A DNA stretch of 64,000 bases from Chitinophaga sp. SYP-B3965 (GTDB lineage Bacteria > Bacteroidota > Bacteroidia > Chitinophagales > Chitinophagaceae), in contig NZ_WJFD01000001.1 in the NCBI RefSeq assembly GCF_009647655.1, forward strand, positions 2,170,001 to 2,234,000. Direction: 5' to 3'. The notes beneath the pieces are model-generated. The model was not told the origin of the DNA and ran no database searches. It was given only the letters and a program-made list of their open reading frames with translations. Both the position numbers and the translations under genes were made by a program. Below, in pieces: positions 55,554 through 64,000 of this stretch (position 1 is its first letter; each line of letters begins with the position of its first letter).

Positions 55554-58500
55554 ATGAACACACTGAATTCCACACTCATATCTTCCCTTCTTGTAGTAAC
55601 AGTGCTACAAAGTTGCCAGCAACAAGAACCTGTTGACAAGCGGATCAAACTGATGGATTCCACACAGGTGGCACAGATAGCTGCTTCCATAGACTCTATC
55701 GTAAAACCGGAACTGGCAGAAGGCCTTACGCTGAAACTATGGGGTATCGATTCCCTGGTGATCTCCCCTGTTGCGATTGATATTGATGATCACGGTAGTA
55801 TATACTATACCACTACTAACCGGCAAAAGAATTCTGAATTTGATATACGCGGTCACAGAGATTGGGAAATCCCTTCTATCAGCCTCCAGACAGTGGAAGA
55901 CAGGCGGGCATTCCTGCGTAAAGAACTTTCACCGGAGAACAGTAAAAAGAACCTTTGGCTGAAGGACCTTAACGGAGACAGCTCCCACGACTGGAGAGAC
56001 CTCACCCTGGAAAAAGAGAACATATACCGCCTGGATGATCTGAACGGAGATGGTGTGGCGGACAGGTCGCAACTGGTAGTGGATGATTTCCATGATGAAG
56101 TAACCGATGTGGTGGGTGGTATATTAAGCGACGGAGATGATCTCTATGTAGCCGTAGCGCCAGACCTCTGGAGAATGAAGGATAAGAATAAAGATGGCAT
56201 AGCAGATGAAAAAACATCTATCTCTCATGGATACGGTGTCCATGTGGGATTCAGTGGTCACGGTATGTCCGGCGTTGAAATGGGGCCGGATGGAAGGATC
56301 TACTGGCAGATAGGAGACATTGGCTTCAATGGCAAAGGACCCGACGGGCAAAAATGGGAACATCCCAATAGCGGGGTAATAGCCCGCTCTAACCCGGACG
56401 GCAGCGACTTTGAAATATTTGCTTACGGCATCCGCAATACACATGAATTTGTATTTGATGAATATGGCAACCTGATCAGTGAGGACAATGACGGGGATCA
56501 TCCCGGAGAGAAAGAACGCCTGGTATATATCGTGAACGGTTCTGATGCCGGCTGGCGCAGTAACTGGCAATATGGTAAATACAGGGATAAGGATAATAAC
56601 AATTACAAAGTATGGATGGAAGAGAAAATGTACCTGCCCCGCTTTGAAGGCCAGGCAGCCTATATCACTCCCTGCATCGCGAATTTTGTAAGCGGCCCTG
56701 CCGGTATGGTATATAACCCGGGAACAGCGCTGAGTCCTGAATACAAGAACACTTTCTTCATTGCAGAATTTGTGGGCAGCCCTACCAACTCTGGTATTCA
56801 CGGTTTCAAATTAAATCCTAAAGGCGCCACCTTTGAACTGGGTGAGCATAAAAAGATATTAGGCGGCGTATTGGCTACAGGGCTTGATTTTGGCCCCGAT
56901 GGTTCACTCTACGTAGCAGACTGGATAGATGGATGGGATACCCATAATTACGGGCGCATCTGGAAGCTGGATCATAAAGATGCAGCCAGCTCTGCCATCC
57001 GCAAAGAAGTACAATCTTTACTGGCGGCAGACCTCTCTGAGCGTAAAGAAGCAGCACTGGGTGAATTACTCAACAACCCGGATATGCGCGTAAGATTAAA
57101 AGCGCAGTTTGAACTGGTAAAACGCAAAGACAAAGGAGCAGAAATATTTCAGCAGGCACTGAAGCAAACGACTAATCAGCTGGCCCGTGTACATGCTATC
57201 TGGGGGATCAGCCAGCTGGGCCGCCAGGATAAGAAATATGCCGCGGCATTATTACCCGTGCTGAAAGACAATGATCCTGAGATCAGGGCACAGGCAGCCA
57301 AATGGCTGGGAGACATCAAGTATAATGAAGCAGGCGCCAACCTGGTACCTATGTTAAAAGATACCAGCAGCCGTGTTCGTTTCTTTGCAGCAGAAGCGCT
57401 GGGAAGGATAAAATACGAAGCAGCTGTTCAACCTATCATCTCCTTCCTGGAAGATAACAATGATGCAGATGCTTACCTGCGGCATGCCGGCTGCCTGGCA
57501 CTGGCACGCATTGGAAAAGCAGAACCGGTGATCGCGTTATCCACCAGCCCTTCCCGCGCATTAAGGATTGCAGCCGTGGTAACACTCAGAAGAATGAGCC
57601 ATCCCGGTATTGCCGGTTTCCTGAACGATACGGATGAATTCATTGTAACAGAAGCAGCACGCGGCATTAATGATGATCTTTCTATTAAAGATGCATTACC
57701 TGCCCTCGCCAACCTGCTGAACACTACACACTTCACCAATGAAGCCCTGTTAAGGCGTATCATCAGTGCCAACCTGCGGGTAGGTACAGATGTTACTATG
57801 CAAAACCTCATCAGCTATTCACTGAAAGAAGGCAGCGCTGCTAAAATGAGAGCAGAAGCTGAAGATGCATTAAGTGTATGGCCTAAACCTTCTGTATTGG
57901 ATAGAGTAGACGGACGCCTCAGAGGTCCGGTGGAAAGAGACCCTGCGCCCCTGTTGCTTAAATCCACAGAGGCCTTCACCGGCTTATTAAAGAATAAAGA
58001 ATTACCGGTAAGGATCAGTGCAGCAAAAGCTATCAGCAAACTGAAAATAAAACAAGCTGCGCCACAATTGCTGGTTGTACTTAAAACAGATAAGGAAGCT
58101 GAGATGCGTGTGGAAGCATTGAAAGCCCTTGTTGCCATACAAGACCCACTGGTAGAAGAAGGCATTAAACATGCCCTTGCTGATAAAGAAAAAACTGTAC
58201 GCGTAGCGGGGCTTGACCTGCTGGAAAAAATGAACATCCCTAAAACGGTGATGGTAACACTGCTCACAGATGTGATCGCTAATAAAACAATGGCAGAACA
58301 ACAAGCTGCTGTGTTAACGCTTGGTAAATTACCACTGGAGAATACTAATAAAGTGTTTGATGAGATGCTTCAAAAGATGGCAGCCGGCAAACTAAGTCCG
58401 GACATCTATCTTGAACTTGGTGAAGCTATTGACAGCACACGTAATACACAACTCAGCGCCCGTTATAAAGAGATCAGCAGCAAATTATCCCCGGATGAAC

Positions 58501-58955
58501 TAATGGCTTCTTACGCCAGCAGTTTACTGGGAGGCAACCCGGACAAGGGTAAGCAGATCTTCTTCCGTAACCAGAACGCACAGTGTATGAAATGCCATTC
58601 CTATGATGACAGGGGAGGTAATGCCGGTCCCCGCCTGAATGGTATAGGCAAACGCATTTCCCGTGAGCAGATCCTGGAAGCATTGATCTCTCCCAGCGCC
58701 CGCCTCTCCCCTGGCTTTGGCATGGTAACGCTGGAATTGAAAGACGGACAAAAACTCACCGGCGTATTGCAGGAAGAAAGTAAAGCCGGTTTAAAAGTAA
58801 AAGTAGGGCTGGAACCAGACAGAACGATCACCAGTGATCAGATCGCTAAGAAAACATTTTCTCCATCCAGTATGCCGGATATGAAAGCAGTGCTTTCGAA
58901 GAAAGAGATCAGGGATGTAGTGAGTTTCCTTGCGGAAGAGAAAGGAGATAATTAA
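55554..58955 (+). CDS. PVC-type dehydrogenase: propeller, HEAT repeats and cytochrome c lipoprotein
   Basis: A 1133-residue lipoprotein from the ATG at 55554; signal with lipobox VTVLQSC. An N-terminal beta-propeller of the membrane-bound dehydrogenase type (about 40-480; GVEMGPDGRIYWQIGDIG; FDFGPDGSLYVADW seen as LDFGPDGSLYVADWIDGW) leads to HEAT repeats (about 500-980) and a C-terminal cytochrome c domain with Cys1011-Met-Lys-Cys1014-His1015 and probable ligand Met1107 in SSMPDM. Such proteins, best known in Planctomycetes, are thought to oxidise sugars or alcohols. It is divergent from a SusC/SusD operon across the inverted repeat. Confidence 0.9.
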   Translation: MNTLNSTLISSLLVVTVLQSCQQQEPVDKRIKLMDSTQVAQIAASIDSIVKPELAEGLTLKLWGIDSLVISPVAIDIDDHGSIYYTTTNRQKNSEFDIRGHRDWEIPSISLQTVEDRRAFLRKELSPENSKKNLWLKDLNGDSSHDWRDLTLEKENIYRLDDLNGDGVADRSQLVVDDFHDEVTDVVGGILSDGDDLYVAVAPDLWRMKDKNKDGIADEKTSISHGYGVHVGFSGHGMSGVEMGPDGRIYWQIGDIGFNGKGPDGQKWEHPNSGVIARSNPDGSDFEIFAYGIRNTHEFVFDEYGNLISEDNDGDHPGEKERLVYIVNGSDAGWRSNWQYGKYRDKDNNNYKVWMEEKMYLPRFEGQAAYITPCIANFVSGPAGMVYNPGTALSPEYKNTFFIAEFVGSPTNSGIHGFKLNPKGATFELGEHKKILGGVLATGLDFGPDGSLYVADWIDGWDTHNYGRIWKLDHKDAASSAIRKEVQSLLAADLSERKEAALGELLNNPDMRVRLKAQFELVKRKDKGAEIFQQALKQTTNQLARVHAIWGISQLGRQDKKYAAALLPVLKDNDPEIRAQAAKWLGDIKYNEAGANLVPMLKDTSSRVRFFAAEALGRIKYEAAVQPIISFLEDNNDADAYLRHAGCLALARIGKAEPVIALSTSPSRALRIAAVVTLRRMSHPGIAGFLNDTDEFIVTEAARGINDDLSIKDALPALANLLNTTHFTNEALLRRIISANLRVGTDVTMQNLISYSLKEGSAAKMRAEAEDALSVWPKPSVLDRVDGRLRGPVERDPAPLLLKSTEAFTGLLKNKELPVRISAAKAISKLKIKQAAPQLLVVLKTDKEAEMRVEALKALVAIQDPLVEEGIKHALADKEKTVRVAGLDLLEKMNIPKTVMVTLLTDVIANKTMAEQQAAVLTLGKLPLENTNKVFDEMLQKMAAGKLSPDIYLELGEAIDSTRNTQLSARYKEISSKLSPDELMASYASSLLGGNPDKGKQIFFRNQNAQCMKCHSYDDRGGNAGPRLNGIGKRISREQILEALISPSARLSPGFGMVTLELKDGQKLTGVLQEESKAGLKVKVGLEPDRTITSDQIAKKTFSPSSMPDMKAVLSKKEIRDVVSFLAEEKGDN

Positions 58956-58971
58956 ACTGCTCATAAAGCAT

Positions 58972-59009
58972 AAAAAAGCCGTATAGCTTAGTGCTATACG
59001 GCTTTTTTT
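58972..59009. terminator. Bidirectional rho-independent terminator
   Basis: Perfect 16-bp stem AAAAAAGCCGTATAGC / GCTATACGGCTTTTTT with loop TTAGT, after the PVC-type gene. Confidence 0.92.
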
Positions 59010-59152
59010 ATTATCCTTAAAAGATCTCCAAAAAAGCGCAGCGCATTAATGATCCCTACTGCCATGAGCGCACCGAATAAGATAACCAGGATGGTATCTA
59101 ACGCATCTTTCTCTCGGAATATCCTTACTGTTGTTAAAATGATCTTCGACAT
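58994..59152 (-). CDS. Small single-span membrane protein (possible)
   Basis: A 52-residue open frame from the ATG at 59152 with one hydrophobic helix (LDTILVILFGALMAVGII) and a Lys-rich tail. Its last codons lie in the terminator stem, which is unusual but not impossible. No homology known to me. Its position between two converging or adjacent units leaves room for a real small gene. Confidence 0.45.
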   Translation of the reverse strand: MSKIILTTVRIFREKDALDTILVILFGALMAVGIINALRFFGDLLRIIKKAV

Positions 59153-59342
59153 AACCACTGATTTACAATTATACATACCTGTAAAATTGTGCCAGTTCCT
59201 ATAGCGGTTTTTTGGGGAAGGTTATCTACGGGAGAATGGCCATTACCAGTTATTCCGTGGCGTATCATCTCCATTCCCGCCTTCCGTTACACAACTTTTT
59301 GGAGTCATTTTTGTAATAACTACACGAAACTAAATTCTTTTT

Positions 59343-60134
59343 ATGAGAAACTACCGTATCCTGGCCATAGTAATGCTGGCCCTTGCGTCCTGTGGCAAAA
59401 GTGATCCCAGTCCGGATATCATGTTCAGCATACCCCTTAATACCAGGCTGGAAAACCCCACACCTGCCGGGCGAACGGAGACAGGGTTATTAACGATGCA
59501 GCTTTACGGAAACAATGTACTGAGGTATTCTTTCCGGGTAGAGAACCTGGCTTCCGGCGATCAGCTTACCATGGCACACTTTCATGTGGGCGATCCTGTA
59601 ACCAATGGCCCCATTATTCAGGACTTTCCTGCATTTACCGGCACCTCAGCCTCAGGAGAGATCACCCTGCGCCAATCCCTGGCAGATAGCCTGAAGAACA
59701 GTAGTAATGATATTTACTTTAACGTGCACTCCACCCAGGTACCCGGTGGTTTGGTAAGAGGCACCGTGAACAGCGACATTATTATGGCAGCAGATGTGGT
59801 GATGAACGGGCTGAATGAATTTCCGCCCGTTGTTACACCGGCTACGGGCCTTGCCCTGATACGCCTTACAGTAAGCCGTAAGTTATATTCCAAAGTAACC
59901 GTAACAGGCCTGCCAGGTGGAGAAAACCTCAGCGCAGCGCATATCCACAGAGGCGCTGCCGGTACAAATGGCGCTGTATTGGTAGGCTTATGTGCCAATG
60001 CAGCAGATTTTGGCATCTCCAAAATGATGCAGCTGGATGAAGCCACCGCAAACGCCGTAAGAACAGAAACATTATACACCAATGCGCATACTGACCTTCA
60101 TCCTGATGGCGTGATCCGTGGTCAGATCAGGTAA
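59343..60134 (+). CDS. CHRD-domain lipoprotein
   Basis: A 263-residue lipoprotein with signal MRNYRILAIVMLALASC (Cys17). Two CHRD domains are visible: the first with TMAHFHVGDPVTNGPII and YFNVHSTQVPGGLVRGTV, the second with SAAHIHRGAAGTNGAVLVG and YTNAHTDLHPDGVIRGQI. CHRD domains are beta-sandwich modules of unknown molecular function often on bacterial surfaces. It stands alone on its strand. Confidence 0.9.
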   Translation: MRNYRILAIVMLALASCGKSDPSPDIMFSIPLNTRLENPTPAGRTETGLLTMQLYGNNVLRYSFRVENLASGDQLTMAHFHVGDPVTNGPIIQDFPAFTGTSASGEITLRQSLADSLKNSSNDIYFNVHSTQVPGGLVRGTVNSDIIMAADVVMNGLNEFPPVVTPATGLALIRLTVSRKLYSKVTVTGLPGGENLSAAHIHRGAAGTNGAVLVGLCANAADFGISKMMQLDEATANAVRTETLYTNAHTDLHPDGVIRGQIR

Positions 60135-60208
60135 CTTTCCGCAGGCATTGGCGCAATCTCACCCTTAAATTGTCGCCCTTACCCCCCGGCAAGTGAATCA
60201 TTCCTGGG

Positions 60209-60216
60209 TACTTTTG
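60209..60216 (+). promoter_or_regulatory. Bacteroidota -7 promoter box (TACTTTTG)
   Basis: TACTTTTG matches TAnnTTTG, 13 bases before the ATG at 60230. No clear -33 element. Confidence 0.35.
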
Positions 60217-60229
60217 TATCAAAACAGGA

Positions 60230-60538
60230 ATGAAGCAGGTATTCACCCATTACTTAGTGCATCCGGAAGAAAAAGAAAATAACATCCTTTCCATACTGGC
60301 TGTTTTTCATGCACTTCATAAGCTGCAGTTACCGGGTGTCTCTTACAGGGTGTATGTAATGAGCGATGAAGTGTTCATTCACGTTGCCAGTTTTGCCGAT
60401 GAAAAAGCCCATCAGCAATTCCGTAAGCTGGAAGCATTCCGGGCTTTTACCGATGCGGTAAGGACCAGGCTTAAAGAAGCGGTGATCGTGAATGAAGTAG
60501 AAGAGATAGGTGAATATTCCAATCTGGATAATAAATAA
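60230..60538 (+). CDS. Small cytosolic protein resembling ABM-fold monooxygenases
   Basis: A 102-residue protein without signal peptide. The pattern of alternating strands and helices (RVYVMSDEVFIHVASFADEK; FRKLEAFRAFTDAVRTRL) resembles the antibiotic-biosynthesis-monooxygenase fold, where dimers act on small aromatic substrates or merely bind ligands. Assignment is weak; function unknown. It ends at a strong terminator. Confidence 0.75.
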   Translation: MKQVFTHYLVHPEEKENNILSILAVFHALHKLQLPGVSYRVYVMSDEVFIHVASFADEKAHQQFRKLEAFRAFTDAVRTRLKEAVIVNEVEEIGEYSNLDNK

Positions 60539-60571
60539 TAAAGCCGCACTCATAATGAGTGCGGCTTTATA
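60538..60571 (+). terminator. Rho-independent terminator
   Basis: Stem AAAGCCGCACTCA / TGAGTGCGGCTTT with loop TAA, directly after the 102-residue gene; probably also serves the convergent BACON/DUF5689 gene. Confidence 0.9.
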
Positions 60572-60589
60572 TATAAAAATATGGAAGTC

Positions 60590-62644
60590 CTATTTATTAT
60601 ACTTTATGGAAAGATGCACCAGTCTGCAAGCGGTTGCAGCTGTTAATGTTCCGCCGGTAACACTGGTAGTAGTACCCACTGTTTTATTGGCTACCCGTAA
60701 ACGAATATAAAGGTTCGCCAATCCGCTTGCAGCCTGCGGGAACTGGAAGTTGAGCGCCTTATAACCCGCTACCTGCGTTAACAGGGTGTTGGAGAAGTTA
60801 GCCACATCTTCAAACGTGAAGGTACCCACCTGGTTCCACACGGCCGTAGCATCGTTCTTATCAGACCACTCTACGATAAAGTTCCGCGGGCCACCAATAT
60901 CCACATTGCCATCTACCTGCAAAGAAATAGGCTTGCTGATACCGGCAGTAGACACGGCTATCTCAAAATATTCCCCTCTGTTAGCCGCTGTGTTCCACCA
61001 GTTCTTACTTCCCCAGCCACCGTTGGAAATAGCGCCTTTTACGGTAGTTGGTTCCTGGATAAGGCCGTTATAATCTGTAGTGGTATACAGACCATTCGCG
61101 GTAAAGTCCATCGGTGCATTCCCGCTCTTTGTAATAGTGCCTGTACCAATATCCGGCGTCAGCGGGTTAGCAGCGGCAGTAGGTGTTGCAGCATATTCCG
61201 TTTTGAAGCGGCTCCATTCTACCAGCACATTAGAGAAGCCATTAGCCCTGTCCTGCTTCAGATCTATGTCTGCACGCTTCAGGTGGCGAATAGCGTATTT
61301 ACCAATACTACCACCATAACGGTCATAAGTTTCATATACAATAATACCGGTGATGTTACCACTCCCCTGCGGCACTGCGTTACCATCCCTGCGGTAAGGC
61401 ACATCCAGGTTGGTGAGCATAAACATGCTGTTCCCTTGAATATCCCGGATACTGGTGGGATAACAATCCATCCTTGCTGTATACCCCTCGTTGATATTCG
61501 TAAATGAGCCGGAAGGAACAGAGATCTCCACATCCTTCAGCTTAACATACGTGTACAGGTCTTCATCTGTAAGATCTCCTATGTATTTTTCACGGGGTAG
61601 CAGCGCGGTACTCTGACCATCTTTTTGCATAATGTTCACCACCTTTACACCGGATATCACTGTTCTGCCGGGGTTAGTAAACCGGGCAAGTGTAGTGCCT
61701 TTCAGCCAGATCTTCACCTTGTCATTAAAATTGAAGATGTTCTCTCCGGCAGTTTGTGTTTTAAAGTAGATGCCGCTTTTGCCATCCGGGCTTTGCACGT
61801 ATACAGAAATAGCGTTCACGGTTTTATCCAGGTTATGTTTATTGGCGGTGCTGTTCTCGTTCTTGCCAATATTAGGATGCCCTTTATCACTGATCACCGT
61901 TCCTTCCACATATATGTTCTCATCTATCACACCTGCTGCCAGCAATTGTTTTACATAAGCGAAATCTTTTGCCACAGCATCTTTGTAACTAACACCCAGG
62001 TATTGTTTCACGCGGATAGAATCCTTCACCGTGGTACCCAGCGCATCCAGGTAACTGAGTTTAATAAAGGCGGTACGTTCTGCAATTGTTTTGTTAGTAT
62101 CTGCCTTAAAGTATAAATATCCATCCGTGATCTGCAACTGGGAGATCCAGTTCACCTCGCCGGTAGCATCATACTGATAACTTATTTCCATTTTGTCCAA
62201 CGGAATATTGGTGGTAATAGGTGTTTTCAGCGTACCGCCGTTGGCAATACTTTGTGCGATGGTATCATTGATCACAATAGCAGGCACCAGTCCCCGCTGT
62301 TGCAGCTGAATAGTATCTGTTTTGCCTTTGGAGCGCACGATCAGTTTCATCATACGCGGCAGCTTATCCGTGTTATCCGTTACAGCTACCATTGCATCGC
62401 CCTTACCACTGCCTGCAGCAGTTTGTACGGTGATCCAGTCTGCTTCTTCCGCCGTTTCCATCTTCCAGTCGCCATCCGCATATACAATGATGCGGGTAGT
62501 ATCCGGCGTGGCATTCAGCCTAACGATCCTTGAATCCACTGCGAGCTCAGTGGAGAATCTGCGTTCTTCTTCTTTTCTGCATGCCGTGATAAGCATTAAG
62601 AGGAATAATGCAACAGAAAATGTTGATCTTATAAAATGTTGCAT
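60590..62644 (-). CDS. BACON/DUF5689-type lipoprotein
   Basis: A 684-residue lipoprotein from the ATG at 62644 (MQHFIRSTFS), with a lipobox LLMLITAC. An N-terminal BACON-type Ig domain (about 40-120; DGDWKMETAEEADWITVQT) is followed by further Ig-like strands and a DUF5689 OB-fold region (about 225-400; DENIYVEGTVISDKGHPNIG; IKIWLKG-like KVKIWLKGTTLARFTNPGRT), and a C-terminal beta-sandwich. BACON domains often bind mucin or carbohydrate. It is the last gene of the SusD-EEP-lipoprotein operon, 4 bp after the EEP gene. Confidence 0.87.
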   Translation of the reverse strand: MQHFIRSTFSVALFLLMLITACRKEEERRFSTELAVDSRIVRLNATPDTTRIIVYADGDWKMETAEEADWITVQTAAGSGKGDAMVAVTDNTDKLPRMMKLIVRSKGKTDTIQLQQRGLVPAIVINDTIAQSIANGGTLKTPITTNIPLDKMEISYQYDATGEVNWISQLQITDGYLYFKADTNKTIAERTAFIKLSYLDALGTTVKDSIRVKQYLGVSYKDAVAKDFAYVKQLLAAGVIDENIYVEGTVISDKGHPNIGKNENSTANKHNLDKTVNAISVYVQSPDGKSGIYFKTQTAGENIFNFNDKVKIWLKGTTLARFTNPGRTVISGVKVVNIMQKDGQSTALLPREKYIGDLTDEDLYTYVKLKDVEISVPSGSFTNINEGYTARMDCYPTSIRDIQGNSMFMLTNLDVPYRRDGNAVPQGSGNITGIIVYETYDRYGGSIGKYAIRHLKRADIDLKQDRANGFSNVLVEWSRFKTEYAATPTAAANPLTPDIGTGTITKSGNAPMDFTANGLYTTTDYNGLIQEPTTVKGAISNGGWGSKNWWNTAANRGEYFEIAVSTAGISKPISLQVDGNVDIGGPRNFIVEWSDKNDATAVWNQVGTFTFEDVANFSNTLLTQVAGYKALNFQFPQAASGLANLYIRLRVANKTVGTTTSVTGGTLTAATACRLVHLSIKYNK

Positions 62645-62648
62645 ACAA

Positions 62649-63488
62649 TTATTTTTTGAGTTCCATGATAAGGGGCTTGTGATCAGAATACTTCGCCGTA
62701 AAATCATCGTAAATAAATTTGCAGTACTGCAATTTCTTTGCGAGGTCTTTACTGAGGTAGATATAATCTATGCGGGTATTAGAAAGGATACCGCTTTTGC
62801 CGGTTCCTTTCTGCACTGTCCTGTCGTACGTTAAACCGGCATCCACAAAACCTGCCTGTAATACGCTTTGCTGCACCTGGTAATCCACCTCGCCATTGGC
62901 CAGGTTGCTGATGTTAGGATTCTTCAGCGATACTTCCCGCTGGCGCTGCACAAAGTTGGTTTGTGCCACACGGTGACTGTCCAGGGGCGACAAAGAGTTA
63001 AAGTCCCCCATCATCAGCCAGTTCTTTTCTCTGTGCTGCAACCGCAATGTTTCCAGCACCTGCGCGATCTCACTCCTTCTTTTAAGGTGTTTATGCGGGT
63101 TCAGGTGCAGGATGCAGAAATTGTAGCCATTGATGCTGGCGGTAATAAAACCGTGCGTCATGTTCTCATTCACTTTCTTTATATCCACGATCGGGAAGCG
63201 GGAGGTAACGCCTACCGGGTATCCGCTTTCTTTTACGATCACAGCATAATTATGGCCATAAGAAGCTGCCAGGTCTTCCAGTGTTTTCTGCGTGAATCCG
63301 TTGCACTCCTGCAATGCCAGTACATCCGGGTTCTTGTCTTTTACCCATTCAACAAAAAGCTGTTTGCCTTTGGAAGTATCTGTTACCATCCCTTCCAGGA
63401 TGTTATAGCTCAGCACCTTCAGGGTAGATTGTGCTTTTACCGTTGTGATGGATGTAATGGCCATCACGATGAAAAGAATATATTTCAT
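62649..63488 (-). CDS. Endonuclease/exonuclease/phosphatase-family enzyme
   Basis: A 279-residue exported enzyme, signal peptide ending TVKAQ (about 20). The EEP metal-dependent fold is shown by VLSYNILEG (Asn29), LALQECNGF (Glu61), MMGDFNSLSPLDSHR and the C-terminal YSDHKPLIMEL (Asp-His pair). Substrates in this superfamily include DNA, sphingomyelin and phosphoinositides; which applies here is unknown. It lies 8 bp after the SusD-like gene and 4 bp before the BACON/DUF5689 gene. Confidence 0.92.
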   Translation of the reverse strand: MKYILFIVMAITSITTVKAQSTLKVLSYNILEGMVTDTSKGKQLFVEWVKDKNPDVLALQECNGFTQKTLEDLAASYGHNYAVIVKESGYPVGVTSRFPIVDIKKVNENMTHGFITASINGYNFCILHLNPHKHLKRRSEIAQVLETLRLQHREKNWLMMGDFNSLSPLDSHRVAQTNFVQRQREVSLKNPNISNLANGEVDYQVQQSVLQAGFVDAGLTYDRTVQKGTGKSGILSNTRIDYIYLSKDLAKKLQYCKFIYDDFTAKYSDHKPLIMELKK

Positions 63489-63496
63489 AGTGTGTG

Positions 63497-64000
63497 CTAT
63501 TTATACTCAGGGTTGGTTAAGATGCCACCGGAACGTACCACTTCTTTATCCGGGATAGGATAATATTCATGGTAAGGGCGCAGGTTATTTTTAATGATAT
63601 CATATTCAAGTGCGGAAGTTTCACTCACCCGCTGAAAGAATTCTCCCCAGCGCACGAGGTCCCACTTCCTGCCATATTCTCCCATCAGTTCACGGCCACG
63701 CTCTTTCTTCAGCTCCACCATGAATTCAGCCTTACCGGGATAAGCAGGCAGCACAAAGGTTGCATTAGCTCTTGATTTCACTTCATTGATGCATTGCAGC
63801 GCCAGGGTTGGATCATCTGTTTCATTCGCCGCTTCCGCTAACATGAGGAGTGCATCTGCATAGCGGAACACCTTTTGGTTATTGCCGTCAGCAATATTAT
63901 TCATACCGGGGCACCAGAACTTTGGTCCCATCCAGGCTTTACCCGTACCGTTATTCAGCATGGGCCTTTTGAAGTAAGCGCCATTGTAAGTGTAAGCCAG
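63497..64000 (-). CDS. SusD/RagB-like lipoprotein, C-terminal part
   Basis: The frame is open to the window edge (168 codons incl. stop). It carries the C-terminal SusD block: ADGNNQKVFRYADALLMLAE, AANETDDPTLALQCINEVKS and the ending EYYPIPDKEVVRSGGILTNP. The N-terminus and its SusC partner lie beyond base 64000. It heads the operon with the EEP enzyme and the BACON/DUF5689 lipoprotein, so the imported ligand may be phosphate-containing (inference). Confidence 0.92.
   Translation of the reverse strand: MAYTYNGAYFKRPMLNNGTGKAWMGPKFWCPGMNNIADGNNQKVFRYADALLMLAEAANETDDPTLALQCINEVKSRANATFVLPAYPGKAEFMVELKKERGRELMGEYGRKWDLVRWGEFFQRVSETSALEYDIIKNNLRPYHEYYPIPDKEVVRSGGILTNPEYK

Overview
The window looks like a chromosomal segment of a Bacteroidota bacterium close to Chitinophaga (family Chitinophagaceae). 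The evidence is five SusC/SusD-type outer-membrane nutrient-uptake pairs in 64 kb (two are cut by the window edges or lack one partner), FecR/ECF-sigma regulation, CarboxypepD_reg-like TonB receptors, lipoproteins with a Cys at about residue 17-20, MacB/FtsX-type permeases, and start regions carrying Bacteroidota TAnnTTTG -7 boxes. Genus-level placement is inference. No rRNA, tRNA, CRISPR array, transposase or integrase was recognised.

Layout. 1-6.1 kb: a SusC/SusD pair (minus; SusD cut by the left edge) faces two translationally coupled AraC regulators. 6.1-11.6 kb: a methyltransferase, a 65-bp minisatellite, a coupled sialidase-like/GH2 pair, a DUF1080 protein and an RluF-type pseudouridine synthase. 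11.7-13.6 kb: a lipid pair (acyltransferase, fatty acid desaturase). 13.6-19.8 kb: a SusC/SusD pair facing a LacI regulator. 19.9-22.7 kb: a lone TonB-type outer-membrane protein. 22.9-26.3 kb: a five-gene minus operon (DoxX-like, AraC, SRPBCC, GNAT, OsmC) that starts beside a 22-bp perfect palindrome. 26.4-31.1 kb: a lipoprotein, an overlapping methyltransferase/membrane-protein pair, and an OmpA-family protein. 31.1-35.7 kb: an unusual orphan FecR protein with an 11-residue tandem-repeat linker, an AraC regulator, a SIR2-like protein and a lipoprotein. 36-39.6 kb: two coupled small genes and a MacB-type permease with a sigma54-like promoter. 39.7-47 kb: a complete ECF sigma - FecR - SusC - SusD - glycerophosphodiesterase operon. 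47-49.7 kb: a short UvrA paralogue and a glycine-zipper lipoprotein. 49.8-59 kb: a SusC/SusD pair whose 5' end is tandemly duplicated, divergent from a large lipoprotein with propeller, HEAT repeats and cytochrome c. 59-64 kb: CHRD and small proteins, then an operon of SusD (cut by the right edge), an endonuclease/exonuclease/phosphatase-fold enzyme and a BACON/DUF5689 lipoprotein.

How it works together. The segment is an uptake-rich region in which each outer-membrane pump and lid is wired to a different control: AraC pair, LacI, ECF/FecR, or an unknown regulator acting at inverted boxes. Two uptake loci are tied to predicted phosphodiester-cleaving enzymes (GDPD and EEP families), suggesting scavenging of phosphorus-containing polar lipids or nucleic acids alongside glycans.

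Most unusual observations: (1) a 213-bp direct tandem duplication covering the first 39 codons and leader of a susC gene; (2) a 15-bp perfect inverted repeat enclosing 72 bp between that susC and the cytochrome gene, which may be paired operators or an invertible element; (3) the orphan FecR with a repeat-expanded cytoplasmic linker; (4) several short operator-like repeats or palindromes between divergent genes; (5) a structured element with a U-tract hairpin upstream of an AraC gene.
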